Shown: piece by piece, positions 1-8,721 of the stretch
Layout of the letters: every line of letters starts with the position of its first letter
How positions within the stretch are numbered: position 1 is the first letter of the stretch
Notes under the pieces: generated by a model
What the model saw: only the letters and a program-made list of their open reading frames with translations
The model's database searches: none
Told to the model about the DNA's origin: nothing
Made by a program: the position numbers and the translations under genes
Source: Marinospirillum alkalitolerans
Lineage (GTDB): Bacteria; Pseudomonadota; Gammaproteobacteria; Pseudomonadales; Halomonadaceae
NCBI RefSeq assembly: GCF_045055655.1
Contig: NZ_JBANFI010000006.1
Coordinates: 62,001 to 126,000 of the forward strand
Length of the DNA stretch: 64,000 bases
Direction: 5' to 3'

Positions 1-502
1 GCCAGATGGCGGGGTCCTGAATCATCAAGCAGGCCAGTGCCAAGCGCTGGCGCTCACCGCCAGAAAGCTGGGTGAGTAATCGCTGGCGCAAAGGTTGGAG
101 TGCCAGCTGGGTGAGGGCGAGATCCACCGCCTGCTGATCAGCCTGCGTTGTGCGCCCCCATAAACCTTGATGTGCAAAGCGGCTCATGGCGGCCAGCTCA
201 GTCAGTGTGACCGGAAAGGCATCCTGTTGTTGCTGAAAAACCAGCCCGATCTGGCGTGCCCGCGCGCGCGCCTTGTAACGAGTGATCAGCTCGCCGCCAA
301 GATGGATCTGTCCCTGGGCGGGTGATTGGAGTCCGGCCAGTGTCTGCAAGAGGGTGGTTTTTCCTGCACCATTGGGGCCTAGTAAAGCCCAGCATTCACC
401 GGCTTGCAGTGTCCAGCTGATCGGAGCCGCCTGCTGATGTTGAGGCAGCGCAAGACGCAAGTCTTGGGTGGTCAGTGGTGCCACGCTGGACGCGGGGCTC
501 AT
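1..502 (-). CDS. btuD: Vitamin B12 ABC importer ATP-binding protein (partial)
   Basis: ATPase of the BtuCDF-type cobalamin importer on the cytoplasmic face of the inner membrane. Read on the minus strand, the protein starts MSPASSVAPL and shows a Walker A motif (GPNGAGKTT) near residue 45, a Q-loop (VFQQQQDAF) and the ABC signature LSGGERQR. It then runs off the left edge, so Walker B and the C-terminus are missing. The ATG overlaps the btuC stop codon (ATGA), which means translational coupling as the last gene of btuB-btuF-btuC-btuD. Haemin or siderophore ATPases of the FecE/HmuV type look the same, but the riboswitch and BtuB-like receptor upstream favour cobalamin. Confidence 0.85.
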   Translation of the reverse strand, partial: MSPASSVAPLTTQDLRLALPQHQQAAPISWTLQAGECWALLGPNGAGKTTLLQTLAGLQSPAQGQIHLGGELITRYKARARARQIGLVFQQQQDAFPVTLTELAAMSRFAHQGLWGRTTQADQQAVDLALTQLALQPLRQRLLTQLSGGERQRLALACLMIQDPAIW

Positions 503-1479
503 GTTTTGGCCTGCCGATGCAGTAGATAGAGAAATACTGGTACACCAATCAGCGCGGTCATCACACCGACAGGCAGTTGCTGCGGGGCAAGCAGGCTACG
601 CGCGGCGGTATCGGCCAGCATGAGCAGGCTCGCACCTGCGAGCGCGCTGGCGGGTAAAAGCCAGCGATGATCACTGCCAATCCATAAGCGCATCAGATGT
701 GGGACAACTAGACCAATAAAGCCCAGACTGCCGACACTGGCAACAGCGGTCGCAGTGATCAGGGCCGCAGAGATAAACAGCAGGGTTTCCAGTGGTCGGA
801 CTGCCACACCCAGCACCTGTGCTTGCTGCTGGCCGCGAGCAAGCAGATTCAACGCACGGCTGAAGGGGGCCAGGATCAGCAGGCTGCTGCCAAGAAGCAG
901 CAGAAGGGGAGAAGGCTGGCGGGCATAGCTCAGATCCCCCATCAGCCAGTAGAGCATGCCTGGTAAAGCTCTTTCAGGGGTGATCGAGAGCAGCAGGCTC
1001 AACCCAGCACCCCAGCCTGAAGCCAGTACGATACCGGTCAGCAATAAGCGTGTTGGCTGCATTGGACCGCTGAGCCAAGCCAGTCCAAAAACCAGCAGGC
1101 TAGAAAACAGGGCCCCACCAAAGGCTGCCAGATTGATCCAGAGGAGTGTCCAGCCGGCCAGCATCGCCAGCAGAGCGCAGAAGGCGGCTCCACCAGAGAG
1201 ACCAAGAATATAAGGATCAGCCAGAGGATTGCGTAACAGTAGCTGCATCAGTACACCGGCCACGGCCAGCAGACCGCCCACGGCCAGCGCGGTCAGCAAA
1301 CGGGGTAGGCGTAGTTCTAGAACCAACAGCTGTTCTAAGGGCGTGGCTTGGCCGGTCAGCACGGCATGGAGCTGCGCCAGAGAAAGAGGTTGGCTGCCAG
1401 TCAGTAAGCCAAACATCAGGCAGGCCAGACAAACGAGCAGCAAGAGCAGCAGCGCGAGCAGGGGATGGGCTTTCATCAT
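499..1479 (-). CDS. btuC: Vitamin B12 ABC importer permease
   Basis: Inner-membrane permease of the FecCD/BtuC family, 326 aa, the usual length for this family. It is hydrophobic throughout, with about ten predicted membrane helices, and carries the family stretch around residues 55-95 (GGLLAVAGVLMQ, then RNPLADPYILGLSGG). It forms the translocation pathway for cobalamin delivered by BtuF and is driven by BtuD. The ATG overlaps the btuF stop, and its own stop overlaps the btuD start, so the three genes form a tight operon. Substrate assignment comes from context (riboswitch and receptor), because family sequence alone does not separate B12 from haem or ferric-siderophore permeases. Confidence 0.88.
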   Translation of the reverse strand: MMKAHPLLALLLLLLVCLACLMFGLLTGSQPLSLAQLHAVLTGQATPLEQLLVLELRLPRLLTALAVGGLLAVAGVLMQLLLRNPLADPYILGLSGGAAFCALLAMLAGWTLLWINLAAFGGALFSSLLVFGLAWLSGPMQPTRLLLTGIVLASGWGAGLSLLLSITPERALPGMLYWLMGDLSYARQPSPLLLLLGSSLLILAPFSRALNLLARGQQQAQVLGVAVRPLETLLFISAALITATAVASVGSLGFIGLVVPHLMRLWIGSDHRWLLPASALAGASLLMLADTAARSLLAPQQLPVGVMTALIGVPVFLYLLHRQAKT

Positions 1480-2312
1480 GGGTGAAGTCCATAGTGCTGA
1501 CGGCTGAGCGCCAGCTGATCGCAGATCGCCTCGATGCCATCAAGTAGTCGAGGCGTGGGCCGTTGCACTAAAGAAGGCGGCACAAAATACAGCTGCTGTT
1601 GCGCCACCGCCTCAATGGCGGGGAGATCCTGCCAAGCCGTTAACCATTCTGTGGAGGTTTCGCTCATGCCGCCACTGAGCATCACCTGAGGGTTGGCGAG
1701 CAGCACGGCTTCACGGCTGAGCCGGGGCGTGAGCGGGCCAAGATGGGCAAACACATTCTCGCCGCCGCAGACTTCGAGTGCTTGATGGATAAAGTGCTGC
1801 CCGTTGATGGTCATCAGCGGTTGATCCCAGATTTGGTAAAAAACGCGCAGGGGTGTTGCCTGCTGATAGCGTGTACGCAGCTCAGCCAGGCGTGCTTCAA
1901 AGGCACTGGCAGCGGCTTCAGCCTGCTGTTGATGTCCGGTGAGTTGACCGAGCCAGCGCAGTTCGGCGCTAATATCTTCGAGTAATCGTGGCTCAGAGGC
2001 TTCCACGCGCAGGCCCAGCCGAGTCAATTGTTGCATCAGCGCTGGCGGTGTGCCGCTGTGCCAAGCCAGAATCAAATCTGGGTTGAGGCTGATCAGGGCT
2101 TCGAGATCGATCGCTTGATAATTGCCGATGCGGGGCAGATCACGTGCCGCTGGGGGTTCATCGCTAAATTCGACTGTAGCGACAAGGCGTGCTTCAGCGC
2201 CGATCGCATAGATCAATTCAGTCAGGTGTGGGGTGAGGGTAATGATCCGCTGTGCCGGTGCGGCTTGAAGCGGCATGGCGCAAAAGAGCGCACTGATCAG
2301 TAACAGGGGCAC
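1476..2312 (-). CDS. btuF: Periplasmic cobalamin-binding protein, BtuF-like
   Basis: Periplasmic-binding protein of class III (BtuF/FepB type) that hands cobalamin to BtuC. Visible family features are a hydrophobic signal segment (LLLISALFCAMPLQA) ahead of APAQRIITLTPHLTELIYAIG, the block PRIGNYQAIDLEALISLNPDLILAW, and a C-terminal lobe ending near HYGLHP. The frame stays open upstream to 2444, but that start would lie 95 bases inside btuB, so I prefer the GTG at 2312, giving about 278 aa and a start just before the signal helix. The ribosome-binding site there is weak and sits beside a GC-rich hairpin. The exact start is therefore uncertain, the function much less so. Confidence 0.82.
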   Translation of the reverse strand: MPLLLISALFCAMPLQAAPAQRIITLTPHLTELIYAIGAEARLVATVEFSDEPPAARDLPRIGNYQAIDLEALISLNPDLILAWHSGTPPALMQQLTRLGLRVEASEPRLLEDISAELRWLGQLTGHQQQAEAAASAFEARLAELRTRYQQATPLRVFYQIWDQPLMTINGQHFIHQALEVCGGENVFAHLGPLTPRLSREAVLLANPQVMLSGGMSETSTEWLTAWQDLPAIEAVAQQQLYFVPPSLVQRPTPRLLDGIEAICDQLALSRQHYGLHP

Positions 2313-2324
2313 CCAGGGGTGCCC
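2306..2324 (-). other. GC-rich hairpin at the btuB-btuF junction
   Basis: A near-perfect inverted repeat (GGGCACCC and GGGTGCCC around a 2-base centre) lies between the btuB stop and the btuF signal peptide, and it contains the proposed btuF GTG. No T-run follows on the minus strand, so it is not a classical terminator. It could tune btuF translation or protect the btuB mRNA end; this is inference from structure only. Confidence 0.4.
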
Positions 2325-2349
2325 GCTGCTTTTGCTTGCCCTGCCGATC

Positions 2350-4179
2350 TTAGAAGCGATATGCAACACGGGCTTCCCAATAACGGCCTTGGGTGTTGTA
2401 ACCCGAAGCCAGTTGATCATCCTTATCAAGCAGATTATCGACACGGGTACTGAGCTGCCATGCGGGCGTCACGTCCCACTGAGCACGCAGATGCAAGGTG
2501 GCATAGCCAGGAAGGCTTGGGCCATCCCAGTCATAACGGCTGGATTGCGCTTTCAGGCTGCTGCCAAGACTCCAGTTGGAACCCAGATAGTCGATATCGA
2601 TGCGGCCATGTTGCTTGGCACGTCGCAGCAGTTGTGTGCCTGTCTCACGGTTTTCTGGATCTTGCCAAGTCAGCTGGACGCCCAGACGCCAGTCCTCTAA
2701 GCGATACTGGCTTGAGAGCTCGACACCGCGAATACGGGCTTCACTGATATTCTGATATTGGCTGTTGCTCCAGGTAATCAGCTCATCAATGGTGTTATGG
2801 AAAAAGCTCAGGCGTGAGCGTGCCCCCTGCTGGTTATCAAAGGCCACCCAGGCTTCATAATTGAGTGACTCTTCTGGATTCAAATCTGGGTTGGCACCCC
2901 AAGCACCATAGAGTTCTTGCAGATTTGGCGCTCGATAGCCGCTACTGGCACTGGCCCCAAGTTGATAAGTTGAGCTGAGCTGCCACGCCAGACCAAGATG
3001 GCCGGTGGTGTGGCTGCCAAAATACTCATCATCGTCAAAGCGTACACCGCTGCTGATGATCAGCTGTTCAGCCAGTTGATGCTGGCCTTGAGCATAGACA
3101 CCCCACAAGCGGCGTTGATCTTCTGCAAAACTGGGCGCTTCAAGCAGTTTTTCCTGGGCTAAATCGACACCAAGGCTGGCGCTGTAGTCTTCTGCGGTGA
3201 AGCTATGCTGCCACTGAAGCTCATCGCGACGGGTTTTGGTCTCGCCATTGGCTGTGCCTTCGCGGAACTGCTCACGGTGTTCAAGGACGGAAGCCCCACT
3301 GAGCTGCATCTGCCAGCCAGCACTGAGCTGCGCTTGCCAAGCCAGCTGGGCGCTGGTTAGGCTAAATTCTTGCTCACAATCATGAGAGGTTGCCCAAGTC
3401 ACTGGATCAGAACAGCCATCATAGTCATTATCGCCTTGCGTATGGTGCAGGGTCAGCTGTAAACGATGATCCTTATTCAGCTGGTGCGCCACTTGACCTG
3501 CCGCGCTGAATTGCTGGTAGCCATCTTCTTCGCCACTGGTATCGGCGGTTTGGGCGTTGAAGCCATCACTGGCTGCCCAGCTGAGCTGACCATTCCACTG
3601 GGTGGCGCCTGAGCGACCCGCCAGTTGTAAGCCAGTTTGCCAAGTGCGATCTGCGCCCCAGCTTTGGCTGATCTCGCCTTGCAAGCCATCTTGGTTGGCT
3701 TCGCGGGTGATGATATTGATCACGCCACCGAGAGCATCTGCACCCCAGGCACTGGATTGTGGGCCGCGCAGGATCTCAATCCGCTCTATCTGACTGAGCT
3801 GAATAAATTGGAGGCTGGCTGTGCCTGAAGTCGGGTCATTGAGTTTTTGACCATTCAGCAGAATCAGGGTGTGGTTAGAGTTGGCACCACGAATAAACAC
3901 ACTGGTTTGTGCCAGTGCATTCCCCGTCCGCCCGATCTCAACCCCTGCCTGACCTTGGAGCAGGTCAGCCAAGCTGGCTGGTTGCAGGCGATCGATCTCT
4001 GCACGGGTGATGACTGTGGCCGCGGCCAGGGTTTGGCTTAAGGGTTGACTCAGGCGCTGGGCGCTGATAATCAAGGGGTCAAGCTCTTGTGCTCCTGCTG
4101 GCTGGGCGGCTCCTGCCTGATGGCTGAGTGCGACAGCGATGGCAGTCAGCACAAAAGTAGTTTTTTTATAGCTATTCAA
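2350..4179 (-). CDS. btuB: TonB-dependent vitamin B12 receptor
   Basis: Outer-membrane TonB-dependent receptor that takes up cobalamin. After a signal peptide (MNSYKKTTFVLTAIAVALS, cleavage near QAGA) comes a TonB-box-like segment (LDPLIISAQRL), a plug domain with the blocks TVITRAEIDRLQP, VFIRGANSNHTLILLNG and ILRGPQSSAWGADALGGVINI, then a beta-barrel ending in aromatic phenylalanine (ARVAYRF), as expected for BamA recognition. BtuB proteins are about 610 aa and this reading gives 609. The start is a choice: TTG at 4179 has a good GAGGA 8 bases upstream, while the in-frame ATG at 4200 has no visible Shine-Dalgarno. A cobalamin riboswitch precedes it, and btuF follows. Confidence 0.9.
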   Translation of the reverse strand: MNSYKKTTFVLTAIAVALSHQAGAAQPAGAQELDPLIISAQRLSQPLSQTLAAATVITRAEIDRLQPASLADLLQGQAGVEIGRTGNALAQTSVFIRGANSNHTLILLNGQKLNDPTSGTASLQFIQLSQIERIEILRGPQSSAWGADALGGVINIITREANQDGLQGEISQSWGADRTWQTGLQLAGRSGATQWNGQLSWAASDGFNAQTADTSGEEDGYQQFSAAGQVAHQLNKDHRLQLTLHHTQGDNDYDGCSDPVTWATSHDCEQEFSLTSAQLAWQAQLSAGWQMQLSGASVLEHREQFREGTANGETKTRRDELQWQHSFTAEDYSASLGVDLAQEKLLEAPSFAEDQRRLWGVYAQGQHQLAEQLIISSGVRFDDDEYFGSHTTGHLGLAWQLSSTYQLGASASSGYRAPNLQELYGAWGANPDLNPEESLNYEAWVAFDNQQGARSRLSFFHNTIDELITWSNSQYQNISEARIRGVELSSQYRLEDWRLGVQLTWQDPENRETGTQLLRRAKQHGRIDIDYLGSNWSLGSSLKAQSSRYDWDGPSLPGYATLHLRAQWDVTPAWQLSTRVDNLLDKDDQLASGYNTQGRYWEARVAYRF

Positions 4180-4265
4180 CGTCGGTTTCCTCAATCGCAT
4201 AAAAAAGGAGCGATGAGGGAGGACAAGGCTAAGCCTGATGCAGTGCACCAGTTTGGATACTTGGC

Positions 4266-4482
4266 CAGGTGAAGCCCTCCGCATCACCAGCAGCCTGAAA
4301 ACAGGCACACTCAACAGGCCGGTCTCCGGGCTGAGATGCGGATCAATCACGATCATCACAAGCCGCCTTCCCATGCATCTGCACAGTGGCGCAAGGCTTG
4401 ACAACATCCTACCGTTGCGGGGGCAGCGCAGGTATGACCTGCTTCCCGTTTAACCCTTTTTGCTTGACTCCAAGGGCACCTG
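4266..4482 (-). promoter_or_regulatory. Cobalamin (AdoCbl) riboswitch upstream of btuB
   Basis: Read on the minus strand, the leader has the hallmarks of a cobalamin riboswitch. There is a pairing P1 helix (CAGGTG at 4477-4482 with CACCTG at 4266-4271), AAAGGGTTAAACGGGAAGC followed by CCTGC and the CCCCCGCAAC core near 4405-4460, and the conserved B12 box CAGCCCGGAGACCGGCC at about 4317-4335. It lies 60-90 bases ahead of btuB, the usual place. Binding of adenosylcobalamin is expected to lower btuB expression and with it the downstream importer genes. No strong terminator follows, so control at translation initiation seems likelier than attenuation. Confidence 0.93.
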
Positions 4483-4570
4483 CAAAGTGTCGCCTATTGT
4501 CGCGATTGTTGGCAGCCTGTCAAGGAAAGGGTAGAGTTGGCGCTGAATTCGTGAGTCCGATGAGGCCAGT

Positions 4571-5176
4571 ATGTCTGAACAAGAGAAACAACAGCGTCAC
4601 CAGCAGCGTATGCAGCGTCATAAAGCCGTTGTCGATGAGAAGATTGAACAAGCGCAGCAAGAACGAGGTGTGCTGGTTGTCCATACAGGAAACGGAAAGG
4701 GCAAAAGCACAGCGGCCTTTGGTATGGCGGCACGCGCGCTTGGACACGGTATGCGCGTGGGGATCGTGCAGTTTATTAAAGGCAGTTTTAGCACCGGAGA
4801 AGAGGCTTTTTTTCGGCGTTTTGATGAAGTGAGCTACCACGTGATGGGGCAAGGCTACACTTGGGAAACCCAGAATCTGGAGCAGGATATTGCCACAGCC
4901 GGCCGAGGCTGGGCGCAGGCCAAGGCTTTTTTAGAAGATCCAAGCTATGATCTGGTGGTGCTAGATGAGCTGAACATCGCCTTGAAGTATCAGTATATCG
5001 CCATGGACGAGGTGCTCTCTGCGCTGGCCGCCCGACCAGCCATGCAGCATGTGGTGATCACAGGTCGTGGTGCGCGCGCTGAGTTGATTGAAGTCGCTGA
5101 TACCGTTTCCGAACATCGTGAGATCAAGCATGCGTTCCATGCGGGTGTGATCGCGCAGAAGGGAGTCGAGCTTTAA
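4571..5176 (+). CDS. cobO: Cob(I)yrinic acid a,c-diamide adenosyltransferase
   Basis: ATP:corrinoid adenosyltransferase of the CobO/BtuR/CobA family, 201 aa, the normal length. It transfers the adenosyl group of ATP to cob(I)alamin in the cytoplasm, making the coenzyme form sensed by the riboswitch next door. The P-loop TGNGKGKST sits at residues 39-47, followed by family blocks VQFIKG, the Walker B-like LVVLDELN, and ITGRGA. The N-terminal 30 residues are Gln/Arg-rich and polar, as in BtuR. It is divergent from btuB, so the roughly 370-base gap serves both directions. The stop overlaps the next ATG (TAATG), coupling it to a small membrane protein. Confidence 0.93.
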   Translation: MSEQEKQQRHQQRMQRHKAVVDEKIEQAQQERGVLVVHTGNGKGKSTAAFGMAARALGHGMRVGIVQFIKGSFSTGEEAFFRRFDEVSYHVMGQGYTWETQNLEQDIATAGRGWAQAKAFLEDPSYDLVVLDELNIALKYQYIAMDEVLSALAARPAMQHVVITGRGARAELIEVADTVSEHREIKHAFHAGVIAQKGVEL

Positions 5177-5526
5177 TGGCGCGGCGTTTTTTTCGTCTCA
5201 GTGGTGTGCCCGATGATGAGGCGCAGGAAGTGCGCGCTCTGCTAGAAGACGCGCAGATCGAGTATTTTGAGACCACCGCAGGCTTTTTGCATCTGAGCGT
5301 GCCGGCTATCTGGCTCGTGCAGGATGAAGATCTCGAACGGGCGATCCACTTGCTGCAAGCCTATCAGCAACAACGCCAGCAACAGGCTCAGCAAGACACC
5401 TCGCCTCGCCTGAGTTTCTGGCAGCGCGCTGCTTTTGAGCCTCTGCGTACTGCTGGAATCCTGCTGGCCGTTATGGCCGTGGCGCTGCTCGGTTTGTTGC
5501 CGATGCTGCTGCTTTTTTGGCGCTAG
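5176..5526 (+). CDS. Small membrane protein, DUF6164-like
   Basis: A 116-aa protein translationally coupled to cobO. Residues 1-60 form a soluble, acidic region (FRLSGVPDDEAQEVRALLED, YFETTAGFLHLSVPAIWL), followed by a Gln-rich linker and one C-terminal membrane segment at about residues 93-114. The N-terminal pattern resembles the DUF6164 family as I remember it, in which a small ferredoxin-like fold precedes a helix. No function is known for that family. Pairing with cobO may be positional only; a role in corrinoid handling is not shown by anything in the sequence. Confidence 0.7.
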   Translation: MARRFFRLSGVPDDEAQEVRALLEDAQIEYFETTAGFLHLSVPAIWLVQDEDLERAIHLLQAYQQQRQQQAQQDTSPRLSFWQRAAFEPLRTAGILLAVMAVALLGLLPMLLLFWR

Positions 5527-5574
5527 CCTCTTGGAGTGGGGCGCTTTTGGGGATGCTGTCTCTGAAAAAGACTG

Positions 5575-5608
5575 GGGCCTTCTGCTCAGAGAGAAGGCCC
5601 GCAGTTTT
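5575..5608 (+). terminator. Hairpin terminator after the cobO operon
   Basis: GGGCCTTCT and AGAAGGCCC form a 9-bp stem with an 8-base loop, followed by GCAGTTTTG. The T-run is short. It sits between the convergent cobO operon and xthA and could serve both. Confidence 0.6.
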
Positions 5609-5634
5609 GAGAGGATGACTCAGCATGTTATGGC

Positions 5635-6462
5635 TTAGCGAGCGCCTGAAAAATCAAACTCACTCCAGACTGGGGCGTGATCCGAGGGCTTTTCCATCCC
5701 GCGCAATACATAATCAATGCTGGATGCGGTGCAGTAGGGTGCCAGACCGCGACTGGCGAGCAGCAGATCGATACGCAGGCCGCGCTTGGGATCATCTTCA
5801 AAGCCTTTACTGCGATAATCAAACCAGCTGTAGAGACTGGTGTCTTCTGGATGGTGCAGGCGATAGGTATCGATCAGTCCCCAGTCGAGCAAGCGCTGCA
5901 TCCACTCTCTTTCTTCTGGCTGGAAGCTGGTTTTGCCAGTTTTGAGCCAGCGAACGCGGTTGGCCTCGCCGATGCCGATATCCAGATCGGTGGTGGAAAT
6001 ATTAAAGTCGCCGACCACCAGTACCCGTTGATTGGCATCAAACTCTTTTTCGAGCCAGGTTTGCAGATCGGCATAAAAGCGCCGTTTGGCCGGAAACTTC
6101 ACTTCATGCTTAATGCTCTCGCCCTGCGGGAAGTAGCCATTGATCAGTGTTAAAGGCTGACCATCTGCGCAGGTAAAGTCGGCGGTGATCAGGCGTTTTT
6201 GTGCTGTTTCATCATCTGTGGGGAAGCCTTTGCGGACATTCAGCGCTGGTTGGCGCGAGAGCAACGCGACACCATAGTGGGTTTTCTGCCCATGATAATG
6301 GACTTCATAGCCGAGGGCTTCGACTGCGGCCACAGGGAAGTCGGGATCATTCACCTTGGTTTCTTGCAGGGCGATGATATCAGGCTGCTGTTGCTCGATC
6401 AGCGCTTCCAGTTGATGCAAGCGCGCGCGAATACTGTTGATGTTGAAACTCACCACTTTCAT
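5635..6462 (-). CDS. xthA: Exodeoxyribonuclease III
   Basis: AP endonuclease/3'-5' exonuclease of base-excision repair, EEP superfamily, 275 aa (E. coli enzyme 268). Visible catalytic signatures are N7 in SFNINSIRARL, E34 in ALQETK, the GDFNI block near residue 150, RIDLLL near residue 230, and the C-terminal SDHAPV that supplies the catalytic Asp-His pair. It starts MKVVSFNIN, exactly as in the family. The gene stands alone on the minus strand and is convergent with the cobO operon. Confidence 0.95.
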   Translation of the reverse strand: MKVVSFNINSIRARLHQLEALIEQQQPDIIALQETKVNDPDFPVAAVEALGYEVHYHGQKTHYGVALLSRQPALNVRKGFPTDDETAQKRLITADFTCADGQPLTLINGYFPQGESIKHEVKFPAKRRFYADLQTWLEKEFDANQRVLVVGDFNISTTDLDIGIGEANRVRWLKTGKTSFQPEEREWMQRLLDWGLIDTYRLHHPEDTSLYSWFDYRSKGFEDDPKRGLRIDLLLASRGLAPYCTASSIDYVLRGMEKPSDHAPVWSEFDFSGAR

Positions 6463-6577
6463 TGTTGGGGGAGAACTCCGTCGGCTGGGCTTTCTGAGCC
6501 ATTCAAGAAGTCAGTGGGGCGCACGAGTCCGCCACCACTGAATAAGCCCAGCATTATTCCATGTTCACTCAGGCGGC

Positions 6578-8488
6578 TCAAACCTTAAAGCGCCCAACGC
6601 GATTTTGCAGATCACTGGCCAGCTGGGCGAGCTCGTCACTGGCCTGAGCGATATGCTGCGAGCCTGTTGAGAGCTGGTCAACGCTGGTGCTGATCCGCGA
6701 AAGCGTTTGGTTGACATCGTCTGCCACTGCAGACTGCTGCTCAGTGGCACTGGCAATCTGAAGGTTCATATCACTGATGGTGGTGATGGCCTGACTGATG
6801 GTCGCCAGTTGGTTTGAAGCTTGTTGAGCCCATTCCACTACCTCGTGGGCTTTTTGGTAGCCGCTTTGTGTGGCGCTTGACGCTTGGCGGGCAGCCTGCT
6901 GGAGCTTTTCGATCATCTGCTGAATTTCTTCAGTTGATTGCTGGCTGCGATTGGCCAATGCACGGACTTCATCCGCGACGACGGCAAAGCCGCGACCATG
7001 CTCACCGGCACGTGCCGCTTCTATGGCTGCATTGAGTGCTAAAAGGTTGGTCTGCTCGGCAATACCGCGAATCACATCCAAAATGCTGCCAATGGATTCC
7101 GTATCTTCTTGCAGCTTTTGGATGACCTGAGTGGCCATTTGTACTTCCTCAGCCAGTGAAGTGACCTCTTGGGCGGTTTTGCTGACGACCTCGGCACCTT
7201 TTTGGGTGGAGCGATTCGACTCTTCTGCCGCCTGCGCTGCTTGAGCGGCATTTCCGGCAACCTGCATGACGGTGGCGGCCATCTCGGTCATAGCCGCGGC
7301 CACCTGATCGGTTTCTTGTTGTTGCTGCTGTACTTGCTGATTGGCTTCGCGACTGGATGCGGCCAGCTCTTCTGAAGCGGCACTCAGCTGATTGCCGGCA
7401 TCTGCGACCTGTTTGACCAGACTGTGAATCCCATCGACAAAGTGATTAAAGCTGCGCGCTAGATCACCAAACTCATCCTGTCGATCTTCATCCAGCCTTT
7501 GTGTCAGATCACCATCTCCTTGTGCGATCTGCTCTAGCGCGAGGCGGGTTGCGTTGACGGGTTGTACCACCATCTTGGCCACCAGCAGCACGATACCCAG
7601 CAGTACCAGCAGGATAAACGCAAAGCCACCCAGTAACGAAAGCCGCAGCTGATTGGCTGTTTCCATAACCAACTGTTGCGGCAGCGCCACAGCCAATGAC
7701 CAGCCACGGGTTGATGCTACAGGGTGATAGGCCACCAGATAATCCCGTTGATTGTGTAGTCTAAGCTGTGCCACGCCTGAATCACCACGCACCATCTGCT
7801 GGCTGACTTCAACATAGCGGGGGTTATCCGCCTGCAGTGCATTGCGGCTCATCCGCCAATCTGCTTGGGGATGCGCCAGATAAACACCTTGAGAGTCGAT
7901 CAGCCAGGCCTGGGCTTGATCTTGTGAAACTTGATCCACTATCCGTGTTAATTGATCCAGCGTGACGGTGGCGGCCAGAATACCGATCACCTGCTGATTG
8001 CTGTCTTTGACGGCATGGACAAGGAGCGTGATGGGGTTGCCGCTGGTGCCTGAGCGAGTGGGGTTGGCAATCACCGCTTCACGGCTGCGCTGCACAACAA
8101 TTTCCTGGAAGTAGGCGCGGTCACCACGCTGGCGTCGATCCAGATTGTGGTAATAAGCCTCGCCCTGTGCATCAACATAAAACATGACCTCAAAACTATT
8201 GGGCTGGGCCATAAAGTGCTGTAGCAGCGCAGAGATGGCTTCTGGATCCCCTGAGCTGAAGGTGTCTGTTTGTGTCAGTGAGCGCACAACGGCCATCTGC
8301 GAGTCGAGCCAACTGCTGACCAGATCGGCATTGTTCTGTGCTGACTCACGCATGCTGGCTTCAGTCAGTTTAACCACGCGCTGGCTGACCTGCTCGGTCA
8401 GTAAAAAGGCAGCAAAAACCAAGCAGAGGGTCAGGGGGGCGCCAAACAGCAGGACAAGCTTTGGGGTCATTTTCAGTCGATTCAGCAT
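6578..8488 (-). CDS. Methyl-accepting chemotaxis protein with dCache sensor
   Basis: Transmembrane chemoreceptor, 636 aa. A membrane helix at about residues 9-31 is followed by a periplasmic double-Cache sensor (31-283, with the YYHNLDRRQRGDRAYFQE block and a second lobe near AWLIDSQGVYLAHP), a second helix at 284-306, a HAMP domain, and the cytoplasmic signalling domain with the highly conserved tip EQTNLLALNAAIEAARAGE. dCache_1 receptors typically bind amino acids, polyamines or small acids; the ligand here is unknown. I start at the ATG at 8488, which has AAGGAAG upstream, rather than 17 codons earlier. No CheB/CheR-tethering pentapeptide is visible at the C-terminus (GRFKV). It is a single-gene unit. 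Confidence 0.93.
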   Translation of the reverse strand: MLNRLKMTPKLVLLFGAPLTLCLVFAAFLLTEQVSQRVVKLTEASMRESAQNNADLVSSWLDSQMAVVRSLTQTDTFSSGDPEAISALLQHFMAQPNSFEVMFYVDAQGEAYYHNLDRRQRGDRAYFQEIVVQRSREAVIANPTRSGTSGNPITLLVHAVKDSNQQVIGILAATVTLDQLTRIVDQVSQDQAQAWLIDSQGVYLAHPQADWRMSRNALQADNPRYVEVSQQMVRGDSGVAQLRLHNQRDYLVAYHPVASTRGWSLAVALPQQLVMETANQLRLSLLGGFAFILLVLLGIVLLVAKMVVQPVNATRLALEQIAQGDGDLTQRLDEDRQDEFGDLARSFNHFVDGIHSLVKQVADAGNQLSAASEELAASSREANQQVQQQQQETDQVAAAMTEMAATVMQVAGNAAQAAQAAEESNRSTQKGAEVVSKTAQEVTSLAEEVQMATQVIQKLQEDTESIGSILDVIRGIAEQTNLLALNAAIEAARAGEHGRGFAVVADEVRALANRSQQSTEEIQQMIEKLQQAARQASSATQSGYQKAHEVVEWAQQASNQLATISQAITTISDMNLQIASATEQQSAVADDVNQTLSRISTSVDQLSTGSQHIAQASDELAQLASDLQNRVGRFKV

Positions 8489-8721
8489 AGCAAGCTTCCT
8501 TTGTACAGCAAACAGAGCGGATCCATGAGAATATCGCATTCACCTGGAGTGTGTGGTCAACGCTAACGCGCTGATTGAATTTTTAGCAACAAGCCGCCAA
8601 GCAGTGTGCCGTTTTTTGCGTCATGCTTGTCGCTCTTGTGTGACAGTCGATAATCAAGTGTAGTTAAGTTTTATTGATCTGCATCTTTGACAGCCGCTGT
8701 TTTATTCTTTAGAAAGGCGCG

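Noticed and set aside
2350..2444. Longer btuF start at 2444
   Set aside because: It would put 95 bases of btuF inside btuB with no signal-peptide benefit; a GTG near 2312 directly precedes the signal helix.
8674..8687. FNR-like site (TTGAT-N4-ATCTT) before the cytochrome c peroxidase gene
   Set aside because: Only one half-site is good, and the position leaves no room for a promoter at the expected distance from the start codon.
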